Shown piece after piece: positions 40,139-48,274 of a stretch of 64,000 bases of DNA. The notes below the pieces were generated by a model. The model had not been told where the DNA came from. It did no database searches and saw only the letters and a list, made by a program, of their open reading frames with translations. Every line of letters begins with the position of its first letter. Within the stretch, counting starts at the first letter, position 1. Origin of the DNA: Desulfoscipio geothermicus DSM 3669. Its GTDB lineage: Bacteria; Bacillota; Desulfotomaculia; Desulfotomaculales; Desulfallaceae. Position numbers and translations under genes: made by a program. The stretch spans positions 1 through 64,000 of the forward strand of contig NZ_FOYM01000004.1 of the NCBI RefSeq assembly GCF_900115975.1. Direction: 5' to 3'.

Positions 40139-41269
40139 TTATACCGGTATGGTCAGAGTAATTACCGTTCCCTTCCCCGGTAAACTGTTTATTTTAAATT
40201 CTCCCTTTAAGATCTGCACCCGTTCACGCATGTTAATCAGCCCGTAGCATTCGCGGTCCTTGCTCTGTTCGATGGATGCCGGGTCAAAGCCCCGCCCGTC
40301 ATCCTTGATCCGGATGGTTATTTTATCGCTGAGTTGCTCCATTTTCACCAACACTTGCCCGGCCCGGGCATGCTTATGTACATTATTGAGTGCTTCCTGC
40401 ACCACCCGGAACAAGGCAATTTCGGTGGCCGGCGGCAGGCGCTCCTGTTTGCCGAAGAATACCAGTTCCGCATTTATTTTATACTGGTTTTTAAAGTCTT
40501 CAATATAGCGGTTGAGGGCCGGTACCAGTCCAAGGTCATCCAACACCATGGGCCTTAAATCAAATATGATTTTGCGTACATCCTGCAGGCTCTGGCGTAC
40601 CAGTTGCTGCAGGTTGGTGAGTTCTTCCTTTACGGCCCCGGGGTTCACGTTCATCAGTTTTAAAATATATTCGGCCCGCATGACGATATTGGCCAATAAT
40701 TGGGCGGGACCGTCGTGGATTTCCCGGGCCACTCGCTTGCGCTCTTCTTCCTGGGCCTTGATAATGCTGATGCCCAGTTGCTGTATCTTATGCAGTTCCT
40801 CTATTTGGGAGGATATACTGGCCATATTTTCGCTCAGGTAATTAAAGACCACTCCCAGGTGGGACATCATGTTTTCCGCTTTACCCAGCATATCCTGCAG
40901 CCTTCGCAAGCTGCGTTCCAGGTCGTTCCGCTTGTCGCGCAGCACCTGTTCCTGCCCCCGGAGGATGGCCAGTTCCACCTGCATTTTTTGCGCCCTGTCA
41001 TAAGCCCGCTTGATGTCGTTTTCCGTGTAACGGTTGAAATTTCTGCTTACTTCCATCAGGTGAAGGCGCGCTTTTTTCTCCCTAATACTGAGTTTATCCA
41101 CCCGGTCGATCAACTGGGTCACCGATAGTTTAACTTTTTCCAATTCTTCTTTGATGTGGACATACTCACTGCGGGTATTTTCTGTAATATCATATATTTG
41201 TTCCTGGGATTTTTTGATGTAAAAAATAATATCATTAATAATTTTGTCAAGCTTTGATGCTTCAAGCAA
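40139..41269 (-). CDS. Cytosolic DegS-type sensor histidine kinase
   Basis: A 376-aa soluble kinase with a long N-terminal coiled coil (DegS-like sensor domain, residues 1-175), a HisKA_3 dimerisation domain with the phospho-His in V-A-R-E-I-H-D-G-P-A-Q-L-L-A-N and a HATPase domain (V-V-Q-E-A-L-N-N-V-H-K-H-A, D-D-G-R-G-F). No membrane segment. The partner regulator follows 30 bases downstream. TTG 41269 is the likely start. Confidence 0.88.
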   Translation of the reverse strand: MLEASKLDKIINDIIFYIKKSQEQIYDITENTRSEYVHIKEELEKVKLSVTQLIDRVDKLSIREKKARLHLMEVSRNFNRYTENDIKRAYDRAQKMQVELAILRGQEQVLRDKRNDLERSLRRLQDMLGKAENMMSHLGVVFNYLSENMASISSQIEELHKIQQLGISIIKAQEEERKRVAREIHDGPAQLLANIVMRAEYILKLMNVNPGAVKEELTNLQQLVRQSLQDVRKIIFDLRPMVLDDLGLVPALNRYIEDFKNQYKINAELVFFGKQERLPPATEIALFRVVQEALNNVHKHARAGQVLVKMEQLSDKITIRIKDDGRGFDPASIEQSKDRECYGLINMRERVQILKGEFKINSLPGKGTVITLTIPV

Positions 41270-41382
41270 GAAGTTCCACCTGCCATTGACTGTGTGCTTA
41301 AATATTCGCTGTCAGGTACCGGCTATCCTGCAAAGATTGTCTAAAAAAGTTTCCTTTGGAAAAATGTATAATCCCTCGCTGC

Positions 41383-42228
41383 CTACCCGGCGGCGGGTTG
41401 GCTTGTAAAAGTCACCGTGCGCTGCTGGGGATTCCACAGTACCTGCAGGGACGGGAGCGCTTTTTGCCACAGGGACCCCGGGGCGTAGGTCGTGCCGTTC
41501 ACCATGGTCAGTTCTTTAGCGGTAAATTCTATTGGCCCGACCTTTACCTTACCGGTGACACACGCAATGCTAATGTTTACGCCGGGTTTGCTGACCTGGA
41601 TGGTAGAAGCGGCGCCATCCCAGGCCAGGGTATACCCCAGGGCGTTAAACACCGTGCGCAGCGGCAGCAGGGGAGTCCCGTCCCCGGCAGGTGCAACCGG
41701 TATGGTAGCCGGGATTTTATTCCCATTCACCACTATGGTGACGGACTGGGGCTTGGGCCGGGGCTCGGGAACCCCATGGGAGCGTATTATTTTAACCGGC
41801 GTGCCCAGCGGTGTATGATCGTACAGCCAGATGACGTCCCGGTTGTGCATTCTGATGCACCCGGCCGAGGCGTAAGTGCCGATGGAAGCGGGATTATTGG
41901 TGCCGTGGATGCCGTAGATGCCTCCGCCGCCGATACTCAAGCCCAGCCAGCGGCAGCCCAGAGGGTTTTGCTGGCTGCCGCCCGGGATATTTTTACGGGC
42001 GTAATAAGGGTTCACAACCTTGACCACGATTTTAAAAAGACCCTCCGGGGTATATGAGGGGTCCCTTCCGGTAGCTATGGGGAAGGACTTGACCAGTATG
42101 CCGTCTTTCCAGTACTGCAGCCGGTTGGTGGATTTGTCGATGACAATTTGTACGCCGGCAAAAGCCGGCCCGGCCAGGGTCACCGATATCAACACGGTCA
42201 GTAATAACACAGCCAACCTCTTGCCCAT
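41383..42228 (-). CDS. Secreted L,D-transpeptidase with copper-amine-oxidase-N-like domain
   Basis: A 281-aa exported enzyme from ATG 42228 (AAGGAGG upstream). Signal peptide ending A-G-P-A-F-A, then a YkuD domain with H-G-T-N and the catalytic S-A-G-C-I-R-M motif, then a C-terminal domain (P-L-L-P-L-R-T-V-F-N-A-L-G-Y) of the copper amine oxidase N-terminal type common in thermophilic clostridia. YkuD enzymes crosslink peptidoglycan through the active-site Cys. The C-terminal module probably binds the wall. Confidence 0.88.
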   Translation of the reverse strand: MGKRLAVLLLTVLISVTLAGPAFAGVQIVIDKSTNRLQYWKDGILVKSFPIATGRDPSYTPEGLFKIVVKVVNPYYARKNIPGGSQQNPLGCRWLGLSIGGGGIYGIHGTNNPASIGTYASAGCIRMHNRDVIWLYDHTPLGTPVKIIRSHGVPEPRPKPQSVTIVVNGNKIPATIPVAPAGDGTPLLPLRTVFNALGYTLAWDGAASTIQVSKPGVNISIACVTGKVKVGPIEFTAKELTMVNGTTYAPGSLWQKALPSLQVLWNPQQRTVTFTSQPAAG

Positions 42229-42399
42229 CGTGTTCCTCCTTATAATGCGATAATTCATATTACGATGGGAGGCCGGTATTGATGACTGCCCGGTTTTCAA
42301 ATTTACTAATTGTATTTTTTCCCAGCGCCTGATTTACATAAAATCACCCTGGGTGCAAAAAATAACATTGTAAAAATTTGCAGGGGGGTGAAAAAGAAA

Positions 42400-42624
42400 A
42401 TGCATATGGGGAGACTTACCGAGATGGAAAAGCTGGCCATTGAGGAGCAACTGCGGGCCGAGGAGCTCTGTGCCAAAAAGGTGCAGTTATACATGAGCGT
42501 CAGCCGCGACCCGGCGGTGCAATCCGTCCTGCAGCAATTGGCCGAAAAGGGGCAGCGGCACATCAGCACCTTGAACAGCATGCTGCAGGATGCCGGCTTT
42601 TCGCCCACTATGTCGCAGCATTAA
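42400..42624 (+). CDS. Small CotF-associated helical protein, probable spore coat component
   Basis: A 74-aa helical protein from ATG 42400 with GGGGGGTGAAAA upstream. It reads M-G-R-L-T-E-M-E-K-L-A-I-E-E-Q-L-R-A-E-E-L-C-A-K-K, Q-R-H-I-S-T-L-N-S-M-L, a ferritin-like two-helix pattern that usually accompanies CotF-type genes. The next gene encodes the CotF-like partner. Role inferred from pairing. Confidence 0.7.
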   Translation: MHMGRLTEMEKLAIEEQLRAEELCAKKVQLYMSVSRDPAVQSVLQQLAEKGQRHISTLNSMLQDAGFSPTMSQH

Positions 42625-42680
42625 ACCTTGTATGTTGGTAAGCGCGACAGGACATTAAATGCATACCGGGAGGTGTAAAT

Positions 42681-42953
42681 ATGCAGTTCGGAGACAAGGA
42701 TATCATGACCGACTTGCTCATGGGCACCAAGTATATTTCCGGCAGTTACCATAAGGCGGTTTTGGAATCTGCCAACGATAGGATTCGCAATACGCTGATC
42801 CAGCTTAACAATGACGAAATTAACCTGCAGAAACAGATTTTTAATTTAATGCATGACCGCAACTGGTACGAAGTGCGTCCCGCAAATACCGCGGGCTGGC
42901 AGGCCAGGCCGGGCATGGGAGCCATGGGAATGCAGCAACAAATGCCTTATTAG
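42681..42953 (+). CDS. CotF-family spore coat protein
   Basis: A 90-aa protein with the Coat_F pattern: D-K-D-I-M-T-D-L-L-M-G-T-K-Y-I-S-G-S-Y-H-K-A-V-L-E-S-A, N-D-E-I-N-L-Q-K-Q-I-F-N-L-M-x-x-R-N-W-Y, then a Met/Gln-rich tail. Indicates endospore formation in the host. GGGAGGTGTAAAT precedes the ATG. A T-rich terminator follows. Confidence 0.88.
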   Translation: MQFGDKDIMTDLLMGTKYISGSYHKAVLESANDRIRNTLIQLNNDEINLQKQIFNLMHDRNWYEVRPANTAGWQARPGMGAMGMQQQMPY

Positions 42954-42972
42954 ATGCTTTTATAGCCTGTGC

Positions 42973-43010
42973 AATTAAAGCCCGCGTGAACAGGGCTTTA
43001 ATTTTTTTTG
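42973..43010 (+). terminator. Terminator after the coat genes
   Basis: AATTAAAGCCC...GGGCTTTAATT followed by seven T residues. Confidence 0.85.
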
Positions 43011-43033
43011 TTTTTAAGCCAGGAAAGTATACT

Positions 43034-43106
43034 CAAAAAGGGGACTGGCAAAAAAGGGGACTGGCTCCATTTTCGTTTTTTGAAAATGGTGCCTGTCCCC
43101 TTTTTT
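43034..43106. repeat. Dispersed-repeat-like long hairpin (GGGGACTGGC family)
   Basis: AAAAAGGGGACTGGC followed by CCATTTT pairs with AAAATGG and GCCTGTCCCCTTTTTT (43051-43106), with an extra partial left arm directly before it (43034-43050). Palindromes built on GGGGACAGGCACC are widely dispersed in many bacterial genomes, often between convergent genes. It can also stop transcription from both sides. Confidence 0.65.
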
Positions 43107-43118
43107 GCCCCGGGCGGG

Positions 43119-44267
43119 CTAGAAAAGGGCGTTTTCGGCCAGGCTGGTGTTGTTGAAACGGTTGGGGGAAAGAGGCGCCGGGTCCAGGGGCGGTTTTTCC
43201 CCCAGGACGAGACAAGCGGTGATCAACCCGATGGCAGGGGCGTGCATGAAGCCGTTGCCGCCGAATCCCCCGGCGCAGTAAAAGCCCTTAATTTGCGTTT
43301 CGCCCAGGATGCCCAGGCCGTCCGGGGTCAGGGAGCGAATGCCGGCGTAGACGCGGGTAATCTGGGCTTCTTCCAGGACCGGGATGCGGGCGGTGGCCGC
43401 CTCAATAAAATCTGTCAGCCGGGACCGGTCCACCGCGGTTTCCAGCCCGGGGGCGCTGTTCCGGTCGGTGCCGCCCAGGAGCAGGATGCCGTTTTTTTCT
43501 GCGTGTATATAAAACCCCGTATCCAAGTCTACAATCAGCGGTATGTCGGGGGGGATGTCCGGCATGGGGGCACAGACATATACCTGCCGGCGGTAAGGGG
43601 CTGCGGGAATATCCAGGCCGGCGGACCGGGCCACCAGATGCAGGTGGGGTCCGGTGGCGTTGATGACCACGGGGGCGTGTATTTCTTCCCGGCCGGCCTG
43701 CACCCCCTTGACGGCACCGTTTTGTACGATAACGGCACCTGCCTCGGTGCTGTAAAAAACTTCCACGCCCAGCCGGCGGCACTGTTTGAAATAACCTTCC
43801 ATTACACCGTAGGGGTCGGCATAGGCGTCCAGCGGACAATAACTGCCGCCCAGCAGGTCACCGGTGCGTATAAAGGGGTGCCGGGCGGCAATTTCCTCCG
43901 GTGCCGGCAATTCCGCAGGCACAGCCAGCCGTTCCATTTGATTGTGCATTTCCTTTAATATCGCCCAGCGCCGTTCCCGGGAGGTTACAAAAAGGTAGCC
44001 CCGGCGGCGAAAGTAGATGGGGTACTGCATTTCTGCTGCAAAACGGATAAAATAAGGGTAACTGATTTGAGTCAACTGAATATTAAACGGGTTGGTAAAC
44101 TGGTGCCTGATACCCCCGGTGCACTGGGCGGTGGAACCCGCACCGTGGAATTTTTCCTTTTCCAGGATGACAATGCGCAAATTTTTATTTTTGCCGGCCA
44201 GGTGATAGGCCGTGCTCAGGCCGATCACCCCGGCGCCGATGACAATAACATCCGCCGTTTCTGTCAT
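43119..44267 (-). CDS. FAD-dependent amino-acid oxidase-like oxidoreductase (DAO family)
   Basis: A 382-aa flavoprotein. N-terminal FAD motif V-I-V-I-G-A-G-V-I-G-L-S-T-A-Y-H-L-A, E-K-E-K-F-H-G-A-G-S-T-A-Q-C-T-G-G-I-R-H-Q-F, and C-terminal G-x-R-S-L-T-P-D-G-L-G-I-L-G and C-A-G-G-F-G-G-N-G-F resemble sarcosine/glycine/proline dehydrogenase-type DAO enzymes. Substrate not determinable. GGAGAAAACC precedes the ATG. Single gene. Confidence 0.85.
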   Translation of the reverse strand: MTETADVIVIGAGVIGLSTAYHLAGKNKNLRIVILEKEKFHGAGSTAQCTGGIRHQFTNPFNIQLTQISYPYFIRFAAEMQYPIYFRRRGYLFVTSRERRWAILKEMHNQMERLAVPAELPAPEEIAARHPFIRTGDLLGGSYCPLDAYADPYGVMEGYFKQCRRLGVEVFYSTEAGAVIVQNGAVKGVQAGREEIHAPVVINATGPHLHLVARSAGLDIPAAPYRRQVYVCAPMPDIPPDIPLIVDLDTGFYIHAEKNGILLLGGTDRNSAPGLETAVDRSRLTDFIEAATARIPVLEEAQITRVYAGIRSLTPDGLGILGETQIKGFYCAGGFGGNGFMHAPAIGLITACLVLGEKPPLDPAPLSPNRFNNTSLAENALF

Positions 44268-44424
44268 GGGTTTTCTCCTCTCTCAAAGCACATGTTATAT
44301 AATAATATGAAGTTGATGTCAGTTTTTCAACGCAATTGATAAAAGGTTTGCCGGTAAAAATGAAGAATTAATATTTTCGGGTATTTTATATGAGGTCATT
44401 GTAATTGACAAGGGGGAAATTTTT

Positions 44425-46053
44425 TTGTACATATTTTCCTTTGACGGAGAGCAATTGAAATATATGTTGATCGGCGCCGCCAACCAGCTGGCGGAAAACA
44501 AGGCGGAAATTGACGCGCTGAATGTGTTTCCGGTGCCCGACGGGGATACCGGCACCAACATGTACCTGACCCTGCTGGCCGGGGTCAAGGAAGCACGGCA
44601 GGTGGACAGCGAAAAAATAGGCGAAGTGGTGGACGCTGCCGCCCGTGGTTGTCTCTTGGGGGCGCGGGGAAACTCCGGTGTCATTTTGTCCCAGATATTA
44701 AGCGGTTTTGCCGGGGCCCTGCGAGGCAAAGAACGGGCCGGCGCCGCCGATATCGCCCGGGCGTTTCGCAGCGGCGCCCGGGCCGCATACCAGGCCGTGG
44801 GCAACCCTGTGGAAGGGACCATCCTGACCGTGTGCCGCAAAACAGCCGATGCGCTGGAAAAAGCAGCCTCCAGAAGCAAGGACCCGGTGCGGGTGCTCCT
44901 TCATGCTTACCGGGCGGCCGGACAGGCCCTGGAAGAAACCCCGGACCTGCTGCCGGTGCTGCGGGAAGCCGGCGTGGTGGACGCCGGCGGCAAGGGGCTG
45001 GTGGTGGTTTTGGAAGGGATTATCCGGGCCCTGAAAGACGCCGCCGCCCGGCGCGATATAGAATTGTTCGACCTGGCGACCAGCCAGCAAAAGGAGTTTG
45101 TCCGTACCCGGCCCATCGACTTTACTGATGAGATCGAATTTACTTACTGTACTGAATTTATAGTTTCAGGCAGGCAGATACCGGTGGATACATTGCGCCA
45201 GGAATTGGCCCCATACGGCGATTGCCTGCTGGTGGTGGGCGACGACCGGGCTACCAAGGTGCATATTCATTCCAACCACCCGGGGCTGGTGCTGGAATGC
45301 GGATTGAAGTACGGTGCCCTGCAGGCGGTGCGGATAAGCAACATGGAAGAGCAGCACCAGGAGATGCGGGCAAGGCCGGCCCAGGCGGGTGCGGCCAAAC
45401 CGGTGGGCGTGGTGGCCGTGGGGGCCGGGGAAGGTATTGCCACCATCCTGGAAAGCATGGGGGTGGACGTGGTTGTTGAGGGGGGGCAGACTATGAACCC
45501 TTCGGCAGAAGATTTGATGCAAGCTATTAAAAGCTGTAATGCAGAAGCGGTAATAGTTTTACCCAATAATGCCAATATCCTGCTGTCGGCCCGGCAGGCG
45601 GCCGCTCTGGCCGGCAAGGAAGTGCATGTGGTGCCGGCGGTAACCATTCCGCAGGCCTTTACTGCGCTGCTGGCCTATAATCCATACGACAGCGTGGGGG
45701 AAAATGCCGACCGGATGCAAGCCGTTCTGGGGGATGTCAAGACCGGGGAAGTGACCATGGCGGTGCGGGATACATCGGTGGACGGCATGTCCATCGCCAA
45801 AGGAGATTTTATCGGTATGGCTGACGGTCGGCTGTTGGCGTTTGATCACTACCTGGATAACCTGGTCATGGCGCTGGTGCGGAAAATGATTGATGATGAT
45901 ACCGGCCTGGTGGCCCTTTACTACGGAGCGGATACTGCCGGCGGGGAAGCCAGGGAGATTTTGGGCAAACTGGAGGATGAGTTTGCCGGCATAGATTTTG
46001 AACTGCATTATGGCGGCCAGCCCTTGTATAATTTTATAATTTCCATCGAATAA
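44425..46053 (+). CDS. fakA: Fatty-acid kinase subunit FakA (DhaL/DAK2 family)
   Basis: A 542-aa protein. N-terminal DhaL nucleotide-binding domain (N-V-F-P-V-P-D-G-D-T-G-T-N-M with metal-binding Asp residues, then G-A-R-G-N-S-G-V-I-L-S-Q), middle region and C-terminal FakB-interacting domain. With a DegV/FakB protein it phosphorylates exogenous fatty acids. TTG 44425 after GGGGGAAA. degV follows 15 bases downstream, the classical pair. Confidence 0.88.
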   Translation: MYIFSFDGEQLKYMLIGAANQLAENKAEIDALNVFPVPDGDTGTNMYLTLLAGVKEARQVDSEKIGEVVDAAARGCLLGARGNSGVILSQILSGFAGALRGKERAGAADIARAFRSGARAAYQAVGNPVEGTILTVCRKTADALEKAASRSKDPVRVLLHAYRAAGQALEETPDLLPVLREAGVVDAGGKGLVVVLEGIIRALKDAAARRDIELFDLATSQQKEFVRTRPIDFTDEIEFTYCTEFIVSGRQIPVDTLRQELAPYGDCLLVVGDDRATKVHIHSNHPGLVLECGLKYGALQAVRISNMEEQHQEMRARPAQAGAAKPVGVVAVGAGEGIATILESMGVDVVVEGGQTMNPSAEDLMQAIKSCNAEAVIVLPNNANILLSARQAAALAGKEVHVVPAVTIPQAFTALLAYNPYDSVGENADRMQAVLGDVKTGEVTMAVRDTSVDGMSIAKGDFIGMADGRLLAFDHYLDNLVMALVRKMIDDDTGLVALYYGADTAGGEAREILGKLEDEFAGIDFELHYGGQPLYNFIISIE

Positions 46054-46068
46054 GGAAGGTGTTTCGAT

Positions 46069-46929
46069 ATGGCCCGGGTGCGTATTGTCACTGACAGTAC
46101 AGCTGATTTGCCGGCGGACGTGGTGCATAAATATGGTATAACGGTGGTGCCCCTGAAAGTGTTTTTCGGTTCGGAGTGTTTCCTGGACGGGGTGGACCTG
46201 AAAACCGGCGAATTTTATCGCCGCCTGGAATCCAGCCGGGAACTGCCCACCACTTCCCAGCCTTCGCCGGCTGAATTCGTTGAGTACTACCGGCCCTTGG
46301 TGGAAGAGGGGGCGGACATTATTTCCATACACATTTCCATGCACATGAGCGGTACCGTCCATTCTGCCCAGTTGGCCAAAACTATGTTGAAATACGACCG
46401 GTTGGCAGTGATAGATTCCCGTACGGTCAGCGTGGTGCTGGGGATGATCGTGTTGGGGGCGGCCCGCGCTGCGGCCGCCGGTTGTTCCCGGGAAGAGGTC
46501 ATGGACGTGGTGGATAAAATGATTGCTGACCACCGGGTTTACTTTATGGTGGACACCCTGGAGTACCTGCAGCGCGGGGGGCGTATCGGCAAGGCCCAGG
46601 CCTTTTGGGGCACCATTTTAAATGTAAAACCCGTCTGCACCATTCGGAAGGGAATCATCTGTCCTCATGAAAAGGTGCGGGGGCGCAAAAAAGCCGTCAA
46701 CCGGCTGGTACAGCTTATCGGAGATAGTTTTCGGGACACGGAATCGCTTTTTTGTTTTCTCACGCACGGTAACGACCCGGAAGGACTGCAGGAACTGCAA
46801 AAGCTGGTGCAGGCCGGGCTGAACTGCGCGGAAATTATGATCAGCCAGATGGGCGCGGTGGTGGGAACTCACGTCGGTCCGGGTGTGCTGGGCCTGGGGG
46901 TCTGCCGGTACAATTACCTGGATAAATAA
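46069..46929 (+). CDS. degV: DegV/FakB fatty-acid-binding protein
   Basis: A 286-aa DegV family protein: I-V-T-D-S-T-A-D-L-P, T-T-S-Q-P-S-P-A-E-F, I-S-I-H-I-S-M-H-M-S-G-T, D-S-R-T-V-S, Y-L-x-R-G-G-R-I-G-K-A and the terminal H-V-G-P-G-V-L-G. FakB binds the acyl chain and presents it to FakA. GGAAGGTG precedes ATG 46069. Confidence 0.9.
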   Translation: MARVRIVTDSTADLPADVVHKYGITVVPLKVFFGSECFLDGVDLKTGEFYRRLESSRELPTTSQPSPAEFVEYYRPLVEEGADIISIHISMHMSGTVHSAQLAKTMLKYDRLAVIDSRTVSVVLGMIVLGAARAAAAGCSREEVMDVVDKMIADHRVYFMVDTLEYLQRGGRIGKAQAFWGTILNVKPVCTIRKGIICPHEKVRGRKKAVNRLVQLIGDSFRDTESLFCFLTHGNDPEGLQELQKLVQAGLNCAEIMISQMGAVVGTHVGPGVLGLGVCRYNYLDK

Positions 46930-46984
46930 GCGCCGGTGCGGTAACGCGCCGCCATTTTTATTTTTTACGTGGGGAGAAAGAACA

Positions 46985-47296
46985 ATGACATTAATATTTG
47001 TCAGCCTGGGCATAGGCATAATTTGGGGGCATTTGCGCCCGTTATCGGGCCGGGGGGCACGGGCGGCCCATGTAGTAACCCTGGCGGGGCTGTTTATCAT
47101 GCTGGTATCCATGGGCGCGCAACTGGGCAGTGATGAACGGGTGCTGGCGAACCTGGGGCGGATGGGGCTGCAGGCGGTTGTGCTGTCGGTTTTTAGTGTG
47201 CTGGGCAGCGTGCTTATGGTATACCTGGCCCGCAACTTTATTTACCGGGGTTTGGATGCAAAGTTGACCCGCGGGCAAAGGAGGGAAAAGCAATGA
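46985..47296 (+). CDS. lysO: LysO-family exporter, N-terminal half
   Basis: A 103-aa protein with three membrane helices, homologous to the N-terminal domain of the lysine exporter LysO (YbjE, DUF340). G-x-x-x-G-H-L-R-P-L and G-A-Q-L-G-S-D lie in the first half. Its stop overlaps the start of the next gene (ATGA), so the transporter is made as two coupled subunits rather than one chain, a known split form in some Firmicutes. GGGGAGAAAGAACA precedes the ATG. Confidence 0.8.
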   Translation: MTLIFVSLGIGIIWGHLRPLSGRGARAAHVVTLAGLFIMLVSMGAQLGSDERVLANLGRMGLQAVVLSVFSVLGSVLMVYLARNFIYRGLDAKLTRGQRREKQ

Positions 47297-47889
47297 CTGT
47301 ATTGGTAATCGGCGCCATTCTGGCGGGCGTAATGCTGGGCTACTGGCTGCTGCCGCCGGACATAACAACCCACCTGGATACTGTTACCACTGTTGCCCTG
47401 TGTCTGATGTTGGTGGGAGTGGGCATGGACCTGGGAAGCCAGCGCCAGACCTGGCTGCGCCTGCGGGCCCTGGGCTGGAAGGTGCTGCTGGTGCCCGCCC
47501 TGGTGGCCCTGGGCAGCCTGGCCGGCGCGGTGGCCGGGGGGGGGCTGCTGGGATTGCCCGTCAATGAGTCGTCGGCTATCGGCGCGGGATTTGGCTGGTA
47601 CAGCCTGTCCGGGGTGCTCATTGCCAAGATATACAGCGTGGAAACCGGGGCGCTGGCGTTTTTGACCAATATCAGCCGGGAACTCTTGGCTTTCGTGCTC
47701 ATTCCGGCGCTGGCGGTGCGATTGGGCCACCTGGTGGCGGTATCTCCCGGCGGGGCCACCACCATGGATACCACCCTGCCTTTGATTGCGCGGTCCACCG
47801 ACGCGGATACCACGGTGATCGCCGTGGTCAACGGAACCACCTTATCTGCCCTGGTGCCGTTTCTGGTGCCGCTGTTGATACACCTGTAG
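47293..47889 (+). CDS. lysO: LysO-family exporter, C-terminal half
   Basis: A 198-aa protein with five to six helices, homologous to the second half of LysO (L-V-G-V-G-M-D-L-G, S-S-A-I-G-A-G-F-G-W-Y-S-L-S-G-V-L-I, A-F-L-T-N-I-S-R-E-L-L-A, G-G-A-T-T-M-D-T-T-L-P). The Asp in T-M-D-T-T-L-P and the Glu in S-R-E correspond to charged residues needed for lysine export. Together with the preceding gene it should form one transporter. Confidence 0.85.
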   Translation: MTVLVIGAILAGVMLGYWLLPPDITTHLDTVTTVALCLMLVGVGMDLGSQRQTWLRLRALGWKVLLVPALVALGSLAGAVAGGGLLGLPVNESSAIGAGFGWYSLSGVLIAKIYSVETGALAFLTNISRELLAFVLIPALAVRLGHLVAVSPGGATTMDTTLPLIARSTDADTTVIAVVNGTTLSALVPFLVPLLIHL

Positions 47890-48274
47890 CGGGCCAGGTA
47901 AGGTGGTCCACTTACAACATGGAACAATAACGGTTTATGTGGTATTACTGTTGCAGGAAAAGGATCTACAACTTTTTTTACCCCAACCCAACAAATAGTA
48001 TCAGGTTTGGGTTTAGATGTAATAGAAGAGTCATTACCAGTAAAACAGTTAGAACCTACAATATAAATGAACTACAAGGCACAGAGGAGCCGGGGAATAT
48101 TCGATATTTTGTGTGAATGGCTTCTAGCCTTAAAAATAGATTTATCTTTATGTAATAGAGGGGTATTTTTTTGTGTTATTTTTTATCGTTTGGCTAAATA
48201 AGAAACTTGGTTTTTGAGGTAAATCCTGAACCTATCAGAACGCATTGCTGTTACCCCCTCTGTTAGAATAGTTT
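47890..48274. other. Intergenic stretch with an unidentified C-terminal gene remnant (47902-48066)
   Basis: A plus-strand frame without a start is open from 47902 to a stop at 48066: G-P-L-T-T-W-N-N-N-G-L-C-G-I-T-V-A-G, F-F-T-P-T-Q-Q-I-V-S-G-L-G-L-D-V-I-E. The composition looks like real protein, but I do not recognise it. The remaining AT-rich 200 bases hold no gene. Confidence 0.4.

Noticed and set aside
43034-43106. An IS element or MITE with its own transposition signals
   Set aside because: There is a long imperfect palindrome but no flanking target duplication that I can see; a dispersed-palindrome/terminator reading is simpler.
45559-46533. Long minus-strand open frame opposite fakA-degV
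   Set aside because: Both plus-strand genes are well-known families in full; the antisense frame has low-complexity His/Gln-rich composition typical of a GC-rich shadow.
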